NCBI RefSeq assembly: GCF_009765875.1
Contig: NZ_LMUP01000004.1
Location: 124,001 to 188,000 of the forward strand
DNA: 64,000 nucleotides
Direction of reading: 5' to 3'
Origin: Pedobacter sp. L105
GTDB taxonomy: Bacteria > Bacteroidota > Bacteroidia > Sphingobacteriales > Sphingobacteriaceae
The translations under genes were made by a program, and so were the position numbers. Positions 7,835 to 17,694 of this stretch are shown one piece after another (the first letter of the stretch is position 1; each line of letters opens with the position of its first letter). The notes under the pieces were generated by a model. It was not told where the DNA came from, searched no databases, and saw only the letters and a program-made list of their open reading frames with translations.

Positions 7835-10800
7835 TTAATTTTTGTCATAAAGCCACACCCTCAGTAGTGAAATCAGCTGATCAACATCTACCGGTTTAGA
7901 AATATAATCAGATGCACCCGCAGCAATACACTTCTCTCTGTCACCCATCATTGCTTTTGCTGTAACAGCCAACACAGGTAAATGTTTGAACGCAGGAATT
8001 TTTCTGATCTCTTTGGTACTTTCATAACCATCCATTTCCGGCATCATCATATCCATCAGCACAATATTTATTGAAGGGTTATTTTTAAGTATCTCCAGCG
8101 CTTCTTTTCCGTCCGTCGCAGCCAGCACTTTCATCTTATGCTGCTCCAATGCTTTGGTTAGCGAGAAGATATTCCTTACATCATCATCTGCAATCAGTAC
8201 CGTTTTATTATTGAGCACTTCATACAATCCCCTTAAACCTTCTACAGGTTTTTTATTTTTATCTTCTACCCTCTTTTCTTCTACCAAATGCAGGAAAAGT
8301 GCAGCTTCATCCAGGATACGCTGATAAGAATGTGCCGTTTTCACGACAATGGAATCAGCATATTGTTTAATCCTCAGCTCTTCCCCTTTTGACAGGTTTT
8401 TCCCGGTAAAAATAATGATAGGCAGGTTTTCCAGTCCTTCAGTCTTTTTAATCGTTTCCAGGGTTAAATAGGCGTTCTTATCTGGAATACCCATGTCCAG
8501 GATCACGCAGTCTACTTCTTTCTTTTGTAAAGCATCTACACTCTGCGAAACATTACTCACTACTTCAGTCTGGATATTGGAATTGCTCAGGAAATAGCTC
8601 AATGCTTTCGCATGCTGCTGATTTTCTTCTACGATCAGTACTTTCTTCGGATGGCGGCTTAATGCATATTCTAATTTCTGGAAGATCTGCTGCATATGCT
8701 CCAAAGCAAAGGGTTTATTGATAAAATCAACCGCCCCCATGAGTAAGCTTTCTTTTTTTACCTCCAGCGAAGACATGATATGAACCGGTATAGGGCGTGT
8801 TAAAGGATTTGCCTTTAACTCTTCCATTACCTGCCACCCATCCTTAATTGGAAGCTGGATATCCAGTAAAATAGCAACCGGCTGATATTGATTGGCCATT
8901 TCCACACCAATATCCCCCCTCACGGCAACAACTCCCTTGTAATTACGCTTGCGGGTAAAACTCAGCAGTGTTTTAGCAAACGGGGTATCATCTTCAATGA
9001 TCAGGATTACCTTATCTCCGGGTAAAATATGATCCCTGTCGTCTTCAATTTCCTGCGGAATATGGTCAACGGTAAACCTTTCAGGTAATACGATTGGCCG
9101 GTCGGCATATACCGGATCAGACTCCTTTTCCTGATGAACGGGTTCCTCTTCATTGATCAGTACACCATGTACGGGCAAGGAAAGGGTAAATGTACTTCCT
9201 GCATTTTCTACACTTTTCAGCTCAATCTCACCACCCAGCAATTTAGCCAGCTCACGACTAATAGAAAGCCCCAAACCAGTACCGCCAAACCTTCTGCGGG
9301 TAGATCCGTCTGCCTGTTGAAAGGCTTCAAATACCAGCCCTTGCTTGGAAACGGGAATACCTATACCGGTATCTGTTACATGGAACAGGATTATTTCCTG
9401 CACCGGGTTATTTTTTATACTCAATGTTACTTTACCTTTGGAGGTAAACTTAATGGCATTTGACAGCAAGTTCTTCAGAATTTGCTCTAAACGCATTTTA
9501 TCGGTATGTATCAAAGGCAGGTCTTTATCCATTTCAATCTGCAGTTCCAGATTTTTATTTTTTGCAATCGGGCTGAAAAGGGACCGCATATCGGTAGAAA
9601 CCTCGTTCAGACTAATATCTGCCAGTTCCAGCTTCATTTTGCCGGCTTCAATCTTGGAAAGATCCAGGATCTCGTCAATCAGGCCCAGTAACCCCTGACC
9701 AGAACTCTGGATCACCTCCGCATATTCGATATATTCAGGATCAAGCTCCTTATTATCAGACATCAATTTAGAAAGCAATAAAATAGAGTTCAGCGGTGTA
9801 CGCAGTTCATGAGACATATTTGCCAGGAACTCCGACTTGTATTTAGTACTTTGCTCCAGCTGTTCAGACTTGCGCTGGATCTCCAGGTTATGCTCCTGGA
9901 TCAGCTGGTTTCGTTCTTCCAGCAGCATGGTTCTTTCCTCCAGTTCCTGGTTGCTTTGCAGCAATTCTTCCTGCTGTACGCGAAGTTCCTCTTCAGAAGT
10001 TTGTAATTTCTGCGTCTGTGCTTCCATCTCTGCATTTAAACCTTCCAGCTCTGTATGCTGTGCCTGCAGTTCCTCGGCCTGCGTTTGTGTTTCTTCCAGG
10101 AAGTCCTGCAGTTTTTTACGGTTTTGCGCAACGTGAACCGCAACCCCGATATTACCTGAAATGCTGTTAAAAAACTCCAGTTGCAGTGGTGTAAAGATAT
10201 TCAGCGAGCCTACTTCCATTACACCAACCACCATACGGTCCCTGATGATAGGTACCGCAACGATATTTCTGGGTCTGGTACTTCCCGAGGCATAACTGAT
10301 AGACAGTTCGCCCTCTGGTATATCATTCAGCAGAATTTGTTTACCCGACTTGGCAGCCTGCCCCACCAATCCTTCACCCGATTTTAATACTTCTCTTTTT
10401 GCATCAATTTCCAAAGCATAACTTCCGGTCAGGTGCAATGAACGGTCATCCTCCAGCAGGTAAAAAGCGGCAACCTGTGCATCGGTATGCTGTATAATGT
10501 TTTCTAAAATATCAGTAGCCAGTGTATTGACATTCTTTTCACCAACCATTTTATCATTCAGGCTCGCAATACCTGTTTGCAGCCACTCTTTATCTGCCAG
10601 TAAAGAAAAAGAATAAGCCAGGGAGGCCGCCATTGCATTCAGTGACCCGGCCAGGCTTCCAAGGCCATCTTCAGATTCTTCATCCAGTCTTACCGCATAA
10701 TCTCCGTTAGAAATCTGGCTGGCAACACCTTTAATTACCTGTATGCGGTGGTCTATTTCATCGTTTTTCTCCTGTAATTCTAACTGTAGCTGTACCCTTG

Positions 10801-11419
10801 TATTAAAATCAGAAGAAACCCTCCGGTAAAAGAATACGGTAATTAAGATCGCAAGAAATGCAGCAAAGATGATCAGCATAGGCGTGTAGGAAGCAAGCTG
10901 GTTCTGGTCGGCCGTACGCAGGGCCAGCAGGCGCTGTTCTTCAGCCTCCATTCCTTTGATGATCTTCCTGGCATTATCCATGTACTCCTTGCCTGTAAGC
11001 AGATCCCCAACATTCACCGAGCCACCGGCCTTTTTCATATCCACCGTTTTCTCCAGGATATTCAGCCGGTTCTCTATGATGACACGAAGCCTGCTGATGC
11101 TTTGCTGCTGTACCGGATTATCGGACGTTTGGTCTTGTACTTTGTCCAGTAAAACAACGGCCTGTGATTTTGCCCCCCGGTAAGGCTCAAGAAAGATCTG
11201 GTCCCCGGTTAACAAATAACCCCGCTGCCCCGTCTCCGCGTCTTTTAAGGTAGATATAATTTCATCCAGGTTGGTGATCACCGTATTGCTATGGGACACC
11301 ATTTTGGAACTTTTGATTAAATTGCTGATGCTGATATATGAGGCGAAAGAGCTGATAAATAGCAACAATAAAGATAGCCCGAGACCGATTCGAAGGTTAT
11401 TTTTTAAAGTTTTTTGCAT
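7835..11419 (-). CDS. Hybrid sensor histidine kinase (CHASE3-HAMP-GAF-HisKA-HATPase-REC-REC-REC)
   Basis: 1194-aa membrane kinase. Helix 12-32 and a second helix near 178-198 bracket a CHASE3-type sensor (TGQRGYLLTGD is its usual motif). A HAMP follows (about 200-275), then GAF (about 290-435), a long Gln/Glu-rich coiled coil (about 440-525), and HisKA with NMSHELRTPLNS, phospho-His537. HATPase_c shows DTGIGIP and GTGLGLSIS (about 640-765). Three receivers end the protein (about 815-930, 945-1060, 1075-1190). Receiver 2 has Glu-Glu in place of the Asp pair but keeps its phospho-Asp and Lys. It is likely cotranscribed with the downstream receiver, cheR and cheB. Stimulus unknown. CHASE3-GAF kinases with long coils in Bacteroidota often govern envelope or adhesion traits, which is only analogy. 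Confidence 0.93.
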   Translation of the reverse strand: MQKTLKNNLRIGLGLSLLLLFISSFASYISISNLIKSSKMVSHSNTVITNLDEIISTLKDAETGQRGYLLTGDQIFLEPYRGAKSQAVVLLDKVQDQTSDNPVQQQSISRLRVIIENRLNILEKTVDMKKAGGSVNVGDLLTGKEYMDNARKIIKGMEAEEQRLLALRTADQNQLASYTPMLIIFAAFLAILITVFFYRRVSSDFNTRVQLQLELQEKNDEIDHRIQVIKGVASQISNGDYAVRLDEESEDGLGSLAGSLNAMAASLAYSFSLLADKEWLQTGIASLNDKMVGEKNVNTLATDILENIIQHTDAQVAAFYLLEDDRSLHLTGSYALEIDAKREVLKSGEGLVGQAAKSGKQILLNDIPEGELSISYASGSTRPRNIVAVPIIRDRMVVGVMEVGSLNIFTPLQLEFFNSISGNIGVAVHVAQNRKKLQDFLEETQTQAEELQAQHTELEGLNAEMEAQTQKLQTSEEELRVQQEELLQSNQELEERTMLLEERNQLIQEHNLEIQRKSEQLEQSTKYKSEFLANMSHELRTPLNSILLLSKLMSDNKELDPEYIEYAEVIQSSGQGLLGLIDEILDLSKIEAGKMKLELADISLNEVSTDMRSLFSPIAKNKNLELQIEMDKDLPLIHTDKMRLEQILKNLLSNAIKFTSKGKVTLSIKNNPVQEIILFHVTDTGIGIPVSKQGLVFEAFQQADGSTRRRFGGTGLGLSISRELAKLLGGEIELKSVENAGSTFTLSLPVHGVLINEEEPVHQEKESDPVYADRPIVLPERFTVDHIPQEIEDDRDHILPGDKVILIIEDDTPFAKTLLSFTRKRNYKGVVAVRGDIGVEMANQYQPVAILLDIQLPIKDGWQVMEELKANPLTRPIPVHIMSSLEVKKESLLMGAVDFINKPFALEHMQQIFQKLEYALSRHPKKVLIVEENQQHAKALSYFLSNSNIQTEVVSNVSQSVDALQKKEVDCVILDMGIPDKNAYLTLETIKKTEGLENLPIIIFTGKNLSKGEELRIKQYADSIVVKTAHSYQRILDEAALFLHLVEEKRVEDKNKKPVEGLRGLYEVLNNKTVLIADDDVRNIFSLTKALEQHKMKVLAATDGKEALEILKNNPSINIVLMDMMMPEMDGYESTKEIRKIPAFKHLPVLAVTAKAMMGDREKCIAAGASDYISKPVDVDQLISLLRVWLYDKN

Positions 11420-11436
11420 AATAAAAAGAAATATAT

Positions 11437-12561
11437 TTAATCTGTTTCAGTACTTGAAATTAATGGGATATTGAAATAAAACTCTGACCCTTCTCCAAAG
11501 GTGCTTTTCACGCCGACTGTGCCTTCGTGTCTTCTGATAATTTCTGCTGAAATATACAAGCCAATTCCTAATCCCTGAAAATGAATGGCCGTTTCTTCTA
11601 CCCTAAAGAACTTGTCAAACACACTTTTTTGCTGATCAGGATGTATGCCTATACCAAAATCACGTACAGAAACAATCAGACGGTCGCCTTCCGTAAAAAC
11701 ATTAATATGGACTTCCGTGGTACCCGGCGCGTATTTGATGGCATTGGTCAGAAAATTTACAATCACCTGCTCAATACGCATTTCATCTGCAAAAATCTCT
11801 TCTGAAATCACTCCCGTTTTGATGATCCTGAAGTCCGGGTTTGACTGGTGGATGATCTCTACGATCCCATCAAGCAATAGATTGAAGTCGAAATTTTTTT
11901 TATTAAATTTAAGCTTTCCGCTTTCGATCTTGGAAATATCCAGCAGGTCGGCAATCAGCTCATTTAGCTTGTCCAGCTGTAATTGTGCTTTTTGCAAATG
12001 TTTTTTTACTGTGGGAATATCCCCCTTATCAATACTTCTCTCCAGTAACTGCACATAACCTTTCACACTGGTGAGCGGCGTTTTTAATTCGTGACTGGCA
12101 ATACTGATAAATTCATCTTTTTTTCTTTCGGCCTTTTTCCTGAATTCTATCTCTTCCAGTAAAGCTTTTTGAATTTCTATCAGCTTTCTGCTCTGCTCAT
12201 AGATCCTGTAGAACGTCTGCACCTTTAGCAGCAGAATGTTCATATCTACAGGTTTGGTGATATAATCGAGCCCGCCTGATGAATAACCTTTGGTAATAAA
12301 ATTAAGCCCTGTATTAGCTGCCGACAAGAAAATAATAGCTGTTTCTTTGGCCTTGCTGTAACCTGAAATTGCCTCTGCAACTTCAAATCCATCCATACCA
12401 GGCATCTGAACATCAAGAATGATCAGTACATAAGCATTTTTTAATACTTTTTTCAGCGCCTCTTCTCCGGAAGAGGCAGTGTCGACTTCAAAATTGTGTT
12501 TTTCGAGAACTTTTTTTAAAGAGATCAGGTTCTCCGGCGTATCGTCTACAATTAGGATCAT
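11437..12561 (-). CDS. Soluble response regulator-histidine kinase fusion (REC-HisKA-HATPase)
   Basis: 374 aa with no transmembrane segment. An N-terminal receiver (1-120; phospho-Asp in LIILDVQMPGMDGFE, Lys in DYITKPVD) is joined by a short coil to HisKA (IASHELKTPLTS, His157) and HATPase_c (about 265-370; N-box NFLTNAIKYA, DFGIGI, GLGIGLYIS). Receiver-first kinases usually sit in the middle of a relay and take phosphate from another kinase. It is first in the minus-strand cluster and ends 17 bp before the hybrid kinase starts, so the two are probably cotranscribed. Confidence 0.92.
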   Translation of the reverse strand: MILIVDDTPENLISLKKVLEKHNFEVDTASSGEEALKKVLKNAYVLIILDVQMPGMDGFEVAEAISGYSKAKETAIIFLSAANTGLNFITKGYSSGGLDYITKPVDMNILLLKVQTFYRIYEQSRKLIEIQKALLEEIEFRKKAERKKDEFISIASHELKTPLTSVKGYVQLLERSIDKGDIPTVKKHLQKAQLQLDKLNELIADLLDISKIESGKLKFNKKNFDFNLLLDGIVEIIHQSNPDFRIIKTGVISEEIFADEMRIEQVIVNFLTNAIKYAPGTTEVHINVFTEGDRLIVSVRDFGIGIHPDQQKSVFDKFFRVEETAIHFQGLGIGLYISAEIIRRHEGTVGVKSTFGEGSEFYFNIPLISSTETD

Positions 12562-12804
12562 TATAATGAATAAATAGTAATCAACCTTTACTATTACTGA
12601 TTAACGTGTAATAGGCTGGGCCAAAGTTATACAACTTTAAAGAATAAAACTGTAACGATCATAACAAGCCTAAACAAACAGCGATAAAAGTGATCCAATT
12701 AAAGCGCCGCGGGTTAAAACATATTATAGGTCAAAATGACCATTAATTCGGCACAACAATTTTAATCCTCAATTGTTGTACCAAATTAACTTAAACTCTT
12801 TAAC
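12562..12804. other. Intergenic region between gltX and the kinase cluster
   Basis: This 243-bp stretch lies after gltX and before the minus-strand kinase cluster. It holds an inverted repeat ACAACAATT (12753-12761) / AATTGTTGT (12771-12779), which could fold at the 3' end of the gltX message but lacks a good T-run. A short palindrome GGTCA-AAA-TGACC occurs at 12729-12741. The promoter for the kinase cluster should be here, but no convincing TAnnTTTG/TTG pair was found. Confidence 0.4.
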
Positions 12805-14313
12805 TTATTCGAATGCTGCAAGTGCCGAAGAGATCCTTTTTTTAGTTTCTGCCACACCTAGAGCAAAGGCTATATCGAATACACCCGGCCCAAATTTACC
12901 GCCAACCAGCATAATGCGGAAAGGAAGCATTAATTCACCTGGCTTTAGGTTATGCTCAGCAGCCAATGATTTAAATTTTTCTTCCAGCTCCGGAGCGGAT
13001 TGATTATCCTCCAGCCCGTTTAGGTAAGCTGTAAAAAATGTAGCTTTTTCCGGAGACCATTTGCCCTTTACAGCAGGAAGATCGTATTCAGCAGGGGCAG
13101 TAAAGAAATATTTACTCTGTGTTACAAAATCAGTTAACAGGTTACACCGGTCTTTGATCAGATCTATAACCTTTAAGGTGTAGTTGTCATCATTTAAAAC
13201 CATTCCTTCAGCAGCATATTCCTCTTTTACCACGGCCAGCAGATTTTCCGCAGCAGTCAGTTTGATCCATTCGTGATTATACCATTTTGCTTTTTCAAAA
13301 TCAAACTTCGCGCCTGCTTTACTTACCCTTTCGATAGAAAAACTTTCTATCAGCTCCGGAAGCGTAAATATTTCTTTATCGGTTCCATCGTTCCATCCCA
13401 GCATAGCCAGCAAATTCACGAAAGCTTCAGGCATAAATCCAAGTTCTCTGAACCCTTTGGTTGTATCTCCCGTTTTAGGATCGGTCCAGCTTTGTGCATA
13501 CACCGGGAAACCTAAACGGTCTCCGTCACGCTTGCTCAGTTTACCGTTTCCATCAGGTTTTAAAATGAGTGGTAAGTGTGCCCATTTCGGCATTTCATCT
13601 CCCCAGCCCAAGTATCTCCATAATAAAATATGTATAGGTGCCGAAGGCAGCCACTCCTCACCTCTAAAAATATGGCTGATCTGCATTGCCCTGTCGTCTG
13701 CAACTACAGCCAAATGATAGGTAGGCATTCCATCAGCTTTAAGCAGCACTTTATCGTCTACCAGATTGGTGTCAAAACTTACATGGCCCCTGATCATGTC
13801 AACAAAAGAAACATTTTCATCTTCGGGCATTTTTATACGGACCACATGCGGCATATTTTGCGCCAGTAGTGCAGCAACCTCTGCTTCAGAAAGTGTCAGG
13901 GAGTTTCTCATTCCCATTCTGGAAGCCTGTCCATAAAGAAAATTAGGAATCTCTTTCCGTTTGGCATCTAATTCTTCAGGCGTGTCAAAAGCATAATAAG
14001 CATATCCATCTGCAATCAGCTGTTCTGCATATTTCCGGTAGCCAGGTTTACGCTCACTCTGACGGTAAGGGCCAAATTCACCACCCAATTCAGGACTTTC
14101 ATCGGGATGAATACCACACCAGGCTAAGCAGGAAGCGATATATTCTTCCGCTCCCGCAACAAAACGGGTTTGATCGGTATCTTCCACACGAAGGATAAAT
14201 GTGCCATTGTGTTTTTTGGCAAACAAATAATTAAATAAAGCCGTGCGTACACCGCCTAGATGGAGGCCTCCTGTTGGGCTCGGGGCAAATCTTACTCTAA
14301 CTTTCTTTTCCAT
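12805..14313 (-). CDS. gltX: Glutamate--tRNA ligase
   Basis: Class I synthetase charging tRNA-Glu, 502 aa. RFAPSPTGGLHLGGVRTALF at the N-terminus contains the HIGH-type motif (HLGG), VEDTDQTR follows, and KLSKRDGD near residue 265 is the KMSKS loop. The C-terminal third (about 340-500) is the helical anticodon-binding domain. The start at 14313 is supported because the conserved RVRFAPSPTG begins within six residues. It is a monocistronic gene, divergent from the sensor kinase at 14403. Confidence 0.96.
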   Translation of the reverse strand: MEKKVRVRFAPSPTGGLHLGGVRTALFNYLFAKKHNGTFILRVEDTDQTRFVAGAEEYIASCLAWCGIHPDESPELGGEFGPYRQSERKPGYRKYAEQLIADGYAYYAFDTPEELDAKRKEIPNFLYGQASRMGMRNSLTLSEAEVAALLAQNMPHVVRIKMPEDENVSFVDMIRGHVSFDTNLVDDKVLLKADGMPTYHLAVVADDRAMQISHIFRGEEWLPSAPIHILLWRYLGWGDEMPKWAHLPLILKPDGNGKLSKRDGDRLGFPVYAQSWTDPKTGDTTKGFRELGFMPEAFVNLLAMLGWNDGTDKEIFTLPELIESFSIERVSKAGAKFDFEKAKWYNHEWIKLTAAENLLAVVKEEYAAEGMVLNDDNYTLKVIDLIKDRCNLLTDFVTQSKYFFTAPAEYDLPAVKGKWSPEKATFFTAYLNGLEDNQSAPELEEKFKSLAAEHNLKPGELMLPFRIMLVGGKFGPGVFDIAFALGVAETKKRISSALAAFE

Positions 14314-14402
14314 ATAATAATTGACAAAGATATATTTTTTAAGTGCTTACCGTTTCTATTGATGTCTTTTGAATGCTATTTTGTAATTTGCCAGCATATT
14401 CT

Positions 14403-15617
14403 ATGAATCCCTACGAAAAAAAACGCCGCTGGAAATTCTTCCTCCTGATTTTTGCAATCATTATTGGTACGGCCTCTGTTGTTTATACCGATTTTTTTGT
14501 AAAAAAAATGGAGCGTGAAGAACAGGTGCAGTTTCAGTTATATGTTAAAGTAACCGAACAATCATTGGTGATGTATGACGATGACCGCTTTACCGATGTG
14601 ATCGAAACCATTACCAAAAACACCAAACTGCCGGTAATTATGACCGATGGTGATGGTATCATTAATTCTTACCAGGGGCTGGATTCTACCAAAACCAATT
14701 ATGATGTAGAAAAGCAGAACAAAAAAACATACGACAGGGCCTACTTTGAACGTGAACTGCGGAAAATGAAAAAGCAGCATCCGGGAACCCCCATTATTGG
14801 CCTGGATGGTAAAATATGGAATATTTACCATAAGGATTCTTTTATCCTTACACAACTCCGTTACTTTCCCTATATACAGTTGGGCGTAATTGCCCTGTTT
14901 CTGCTGACGGCCTATGTGGCCTTCAGTTCCTCAAGAAGGCTGGAGCAGGACCAGGTGTGGGTAGGTATGGCAAAAGAAACTGCCCATCAGCTGGGCACCC
15001 CTATTTCTTCCCTGATGGCCTGGGTAGAACTGATGAAATCGCGTTTTGATGCGGAAGACGACCCCTTGATTGCGGAAATGGAAAACGATATCAAAAGATT
15101 GGAAGTCATCACCGACAGGTTTTCTAAAATTGGTTCTAAACCAGTACTGGAAGATCATGTGGTGTATACCGTGATCAGTAACTTTATACAATATTTTCAG
15201 CTGAGAACATCTGATAAGGTGATTTTTAGCATTACAGGCGACGATCAGGTCCGTGCCCTGCTCAATGTACCCCTATTTGACTGGGTAACAGAAAACCTGC
15301 TTAAAAATGCAGCCAATGCCATCGAGAATGAAGGCAGCATCACCGTTAATATTATTGAACACCTGGCCAAAGAAGAAGTATTTATAGACATTACCGATAC
15401 GGGAAAAGGTATTCCAAGATCTAAATTCGATGCCGTATTCCAGCCGGGATATACTACCCGTAAACGCGGCTGGGGATTAGGTTTATCCTTAACCAAACGT
15501 ATTGTAGAGAACTACCATAGCGGCCAGATTTTTGTGAAAGATTCTGAATTGGGCAAAGGAACCACTTTTCGTATCATCCTAAAAAGCAGTATTACTTATG
15601 AACCAACCTCAACCTAA
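14403..15617 (+). CDS. Membrane sensor histidine kinase
   Basis: 404 aa from ATG 14403 (MNPYEKKRRWKF). An upstream in-frame ATG at 14373 would add ten residues overlapping the likely promoter region. Positively charged start, TM1 about 9-29, periplasmic domain about 30-155, TM2 about 160-178. The H-box is KETAHQLGTPISSL with His195, N-box ENLLKNAANAIE, G1 DTGKGIP, G2 RGWGLGLSLTKRIV. Gly-Trp-Gly in the G2 box and Gln after the His are typical of a Bacteroidota kinase subfamily. No response regulator is adjacent; the next gene (DinB family) overlaps its end by 20 bp, so it is an orphan kinase. Confidence 0.88.
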   Translation: MNPYEKKRRWKFFLLIFAIIIGTASVVYTDFFVKKMEREEQVQFQLYVKVTEQSLVMYDDDRFTDVIETITKNTKLPVIMTDGDGIINSYQGLDSTKTNYDVEKQNKKTYDRAYFERELRKMKKQHPGTPIIGLDGKIWNIYHKDSFILTQLRYFPYIQLGVIALFLLTAYVAFSSSRRLEQDQVWVGMAKETAHQLGTPISSLMAWVELMKSRFDAEDDPLIAEMENDIKRLEVITDRFSKIGSKPVLEDHVVYTVISNFIQYFQLRTSDKVIFSITGDDQVRALLNVPLFDWVTENLLKNAANAIENEGSITVNIIEHLAKEEVFIDITDTGKGIPRSKFDAVFQPGYTTRKRGWGLGLSLTKRIVENYHSGQIFVKDSELGKGTTFRIILKSSITYEPTST

Positions 15618-16101
15618 CGAATACTCAGGACACGTTTCCAATTACATTTCGCTCGTTAGCGGAGATATAATTGAACTCTTACAACGTCAGGCTACAGAAT
15701 TTCCCGAATTTCTTAGTGAAATCTCCGGCAAAGCGGATTATGCTTATGAGCCGGGGAAATGGACCATCAAAGAAATGACAGGCCATATTATTGACACGGA
15801 AAGGATCTTTGCTTACCGCTTAACTGCTATCGCCCGCGGTGAGCAACAGCTTTTACCTGGTTTTGATCAGGATGGGTATATGGCAAATACTAATTTCTCT
15901 GACAGGAGCCTGCTGAGTTTGTCTGAAGAGTTCGGTTTACTCAGAAAAGCAAACTTATATCTTTTTCGTTCCTTCACGGAAGAAGAGTTAGACCGTATAG
16001 GTACGGCATCAGACCGGAAAATATCGGTTCGTGCCATTCTTTACGCCACAGCCGGGCACCTTATTCACCATATACAGGTGATTAAAGATAAATATCTATG
16101 A
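15598..16101 (+). CDS. DinB-family metal-binding protein
   Basis: 167-aa four-helix-bundle protein of the DinB/YfiT superfamily. The putative metal-binding histidines are in EMTGHIIDTERIF (about 62) and AGHLIHHIQVIKD near the C-terminus, the spacing expected for the family, and WTIKEMTGH is a typical DinB_2 signature. Members include thiol-dependent transferases and stress proteins; the exact reaction is unknown here. The start lies inside the end of the sensor kinase gene (20-bp overlap) and the stop overlaps the thioesterase start by 4 bp (ATGA), so the three form one operon. Confidence 0.85.
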   Translation: MNQPQPNEYSGHVSNYISLVSGDIIELLQRQATEFPEFLSEISGKADYAYEPGKWTIKEMTGHIIDTERIFAYRLTAIARGEQQLLPGFDQDGYMANTNFSDRSLLSLSEEFGLLRKANLYLFRSFTEEELDRIGTASDRKISVRAILYATAGHLIHHIQVIKDKYL

Positions 16102-16523
16102 TCTGGTTCGGCGAATTTAGCCCTGAGAAATTAAATAACCGGCCTAAGAATCATTTAGGTGGCTTACTGGATATCCAGTTTACGGCAGTAGGAGAAGATT
16201 CCTTAACCGCCTCGATGCCTGTGGATGAGCGTACACATCAGCCGGCAGGTATTTTACATGGAGGTGCTTCGGTGGTGCTTGCCGAAACATTAGGCAGCGT
16301 AGCTGCTTCCATGTGTATTGATCCTGAACGCTTCCAGGCGGTAGGACTTGAAATTAACGCCAATCATTTACGCCCTGTTAAAAGCGGAAGGGTAACCGGC
16401 ATCTGCAAGCCCCTGCATATTGGCGCAAAAACCCAGGTATGGGAGATTAAGATCTATGATGAGCGCGGAAAAATGAATTGCATCAGCCGTTTAACTGTTG
16501 CCATCATTCAAAAAATAAAGTAG
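16098..16523 (+). CDS. Hotdog-fold thioesterase (YdiI/MenI-like)
   Basis: 141-aa acyl-CoA thioesterase of the PaaI/4HBT hotdog group. HQPAGILHGGASVVLAETLG carries the HGG helix-start and the catalytic Glu of the family, and GLEINANHLRPVKSG followed by GICKPLHIGAKTQVWEI closely follows the pattern of E. coli YdiI (MenI), the 1,4-dihydroxy-2-naphthoyl-CoA hydrolase of menaquinone synthesis. A role in menaquinone formation is plausible, since Bacteroidota use menaquinone, but no other men gene is adjacent, so the substrate remains open. Translation is coupled to the DinB gene. Confidence 0.85.
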   Translation: MIWFGEFSPEKLNNRPKNHLGGLLDIQFTAVGEDSLTASMPVDERTHQPAGILHGGASVVLAETLGSVAASMCIDPERFQAVGLEINANHLRPVKSGRVTGICKPLHIGAKTQVWEIKIYDERGKMNCISRLTVAIIQKIK

Positions 16524-16555
16524 ACATACTTTTTAGGGTATGCCTACAGGACGAA

Positions 16556-16924
16556 TTATCCTATTCTTTTACGTTCTTCCAGCTCGTCCATCCATTTTTT
16601 CTCTATCACATAGGATACGATCAGGCCCAAACCACCAAAGACAAACAGGAAACCAAAGTATACTGCAGCTGCACTTTCCGAATCAATATGAAGACTGCTT
16701 ACTGTTAAGAGCGCCACCAATAGGCCAAGGCCAAATCCTACCATTAACAAACCAAACTTCAGGCTCAAAAAAGGTTTAGGTGCTGATAACCCCTCATTGG
16801 GGTTGATGCCACGCTCAATCATGGCCATCTTTTCTTTATTGATCAGATATCGTATACCGAATATCATTGCGAATCCTGTGATAAAAAGGACTATAGGGAC
16901 GAAAAAAACCAGGTCTTGTTGCAT
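16556..16924 (-). CDS. Small membrane protein, DUF6249-like
   Basis: 122 aa with three hydrophobic segments (about 7-27, 54-76, 86-106) and a charged cytoplasmic stretch NKEKMAMIERGINPNEG between the first two, which is characteristic of DUF6249 family proteins. Function unknown. It is divergent from the ECF sigma gene across 188 bp. In Bacteroidota such proteins are often next to ECF sigma factors, so a link to that regulon is possible but unproven. Confidence 0.7.
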   Translation of the reverse strand: MQQDLVFFVPIVLFITGFAMIFGIRYLINKEKMAMIERGINPNEGLSAPKPFLSLKFGLLMVGFGLGLLVALLTVSSLHIDSESAAAVYFGFLFVFGGLGLIVSYVIEKKWMDELEERKRIG

Positions 16925-17112
16925 TTTCTTAAATTTTATATAGTTGAATAATTTTGTTTACTGAACTGCGGTTCTGGTACTATGACTACAGCAATTTTAA
17001 ACAGGTTACACTATATTTAAAAATAATCTAATTCCTCGCCTTTTGCTATACGCCTAAATTATTTTTAATTATAATGTAACCTACTTGTCGTTCATCACGT
17101 CTCAACTCACAG

Positions 17113-17694
17113 ATGCAGGAGAAAGAAACAGATTTAGCTTTAATTTCAGCAGTGCTGAATGGCAATACCGCGGTTTACTCCGAACTGGTAAAACGTCATC
17201 AGCGCTTTGTTTTTACCTTAGCTTTACGTTTCACCAAAAACAGGGAGGATGCGGAAGAGGTGGCACAGGATTGTTTTATTAAAGCTTACCGTGCCTTAGG
17301 TACATTCAGGCAGACTTCAAAATTCTCTACCTGGCTGTATTCGATCACTTATACATCTGCCATGACACACCTGCGCAAAAAGAAGCCGGAAACCGTATCT
17401 TTAAGTGACGACGAAAACCCAGTGCAGCTGGCAGACCCGATTGCAGATACACATGATATGAATGCAGAGAAAAGATCTGCTTATTTTTATCTGAACCAGG
17501 CGATAGATAGCCTTTCTGCCGACGATGCAGCCATCATTACCCTCTTTTATAAAGGTGAGCAAAGCCTTGAAGAAATAGGAAAAACAGTACATCTTACACC
17601 CAATTCGGTAAAGGTTAAACTACACCGGGCCAGGTTAAAATTAAAAGAGAAATTACAATATTTATTAAAAGATGAGGTTAAAGAACTGATATGA
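17113..17694 (+). CDS. ECF-type RNA polymerase sigma factor
   Basis: 193-aa group 4 sigma-70 factor. Region 2 (about 25-95) shows the usual NREDAEEVAQDCFIKAYRAL and FSTWLYSITYTSAM; region 4 (about 130-185) ends with SLEEIGKTVHLTPNSVKVKLHRARLKLKEKL, the helix-turn-helix for -35 binding. There is no region 3, as expected. The stop codon overlaps the start of the following membrane protein (ATGA), the normal layout for a sigma and its anti-sigma. It probably controls its own operon; no target promoter can be read from the sequence. Confidence 0.93.
   Translation: MQEKETDLALISAVLNGNTAVYSELVKRHQRFVFTLALRFTKNREDAEEVAQDCFIKAYRALGTFRQTSKFSTWLYSITYTSAMTHLRKKKPETVSLSDDENPVQLADPIADTHDMNAEKRSAYFYLNQAIDSLSADDAAIITLFYKGEQSLEEIGKTVHLTPNSVKVKLHRARLKLKEKLQYLLKDEVKELI

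Noticed and set aside
12753..12779. Strong terminator for gltX
   Set aside because: The 9-bp AT-rich stem lacks a T-run; kept only as a weak inverted repeat.
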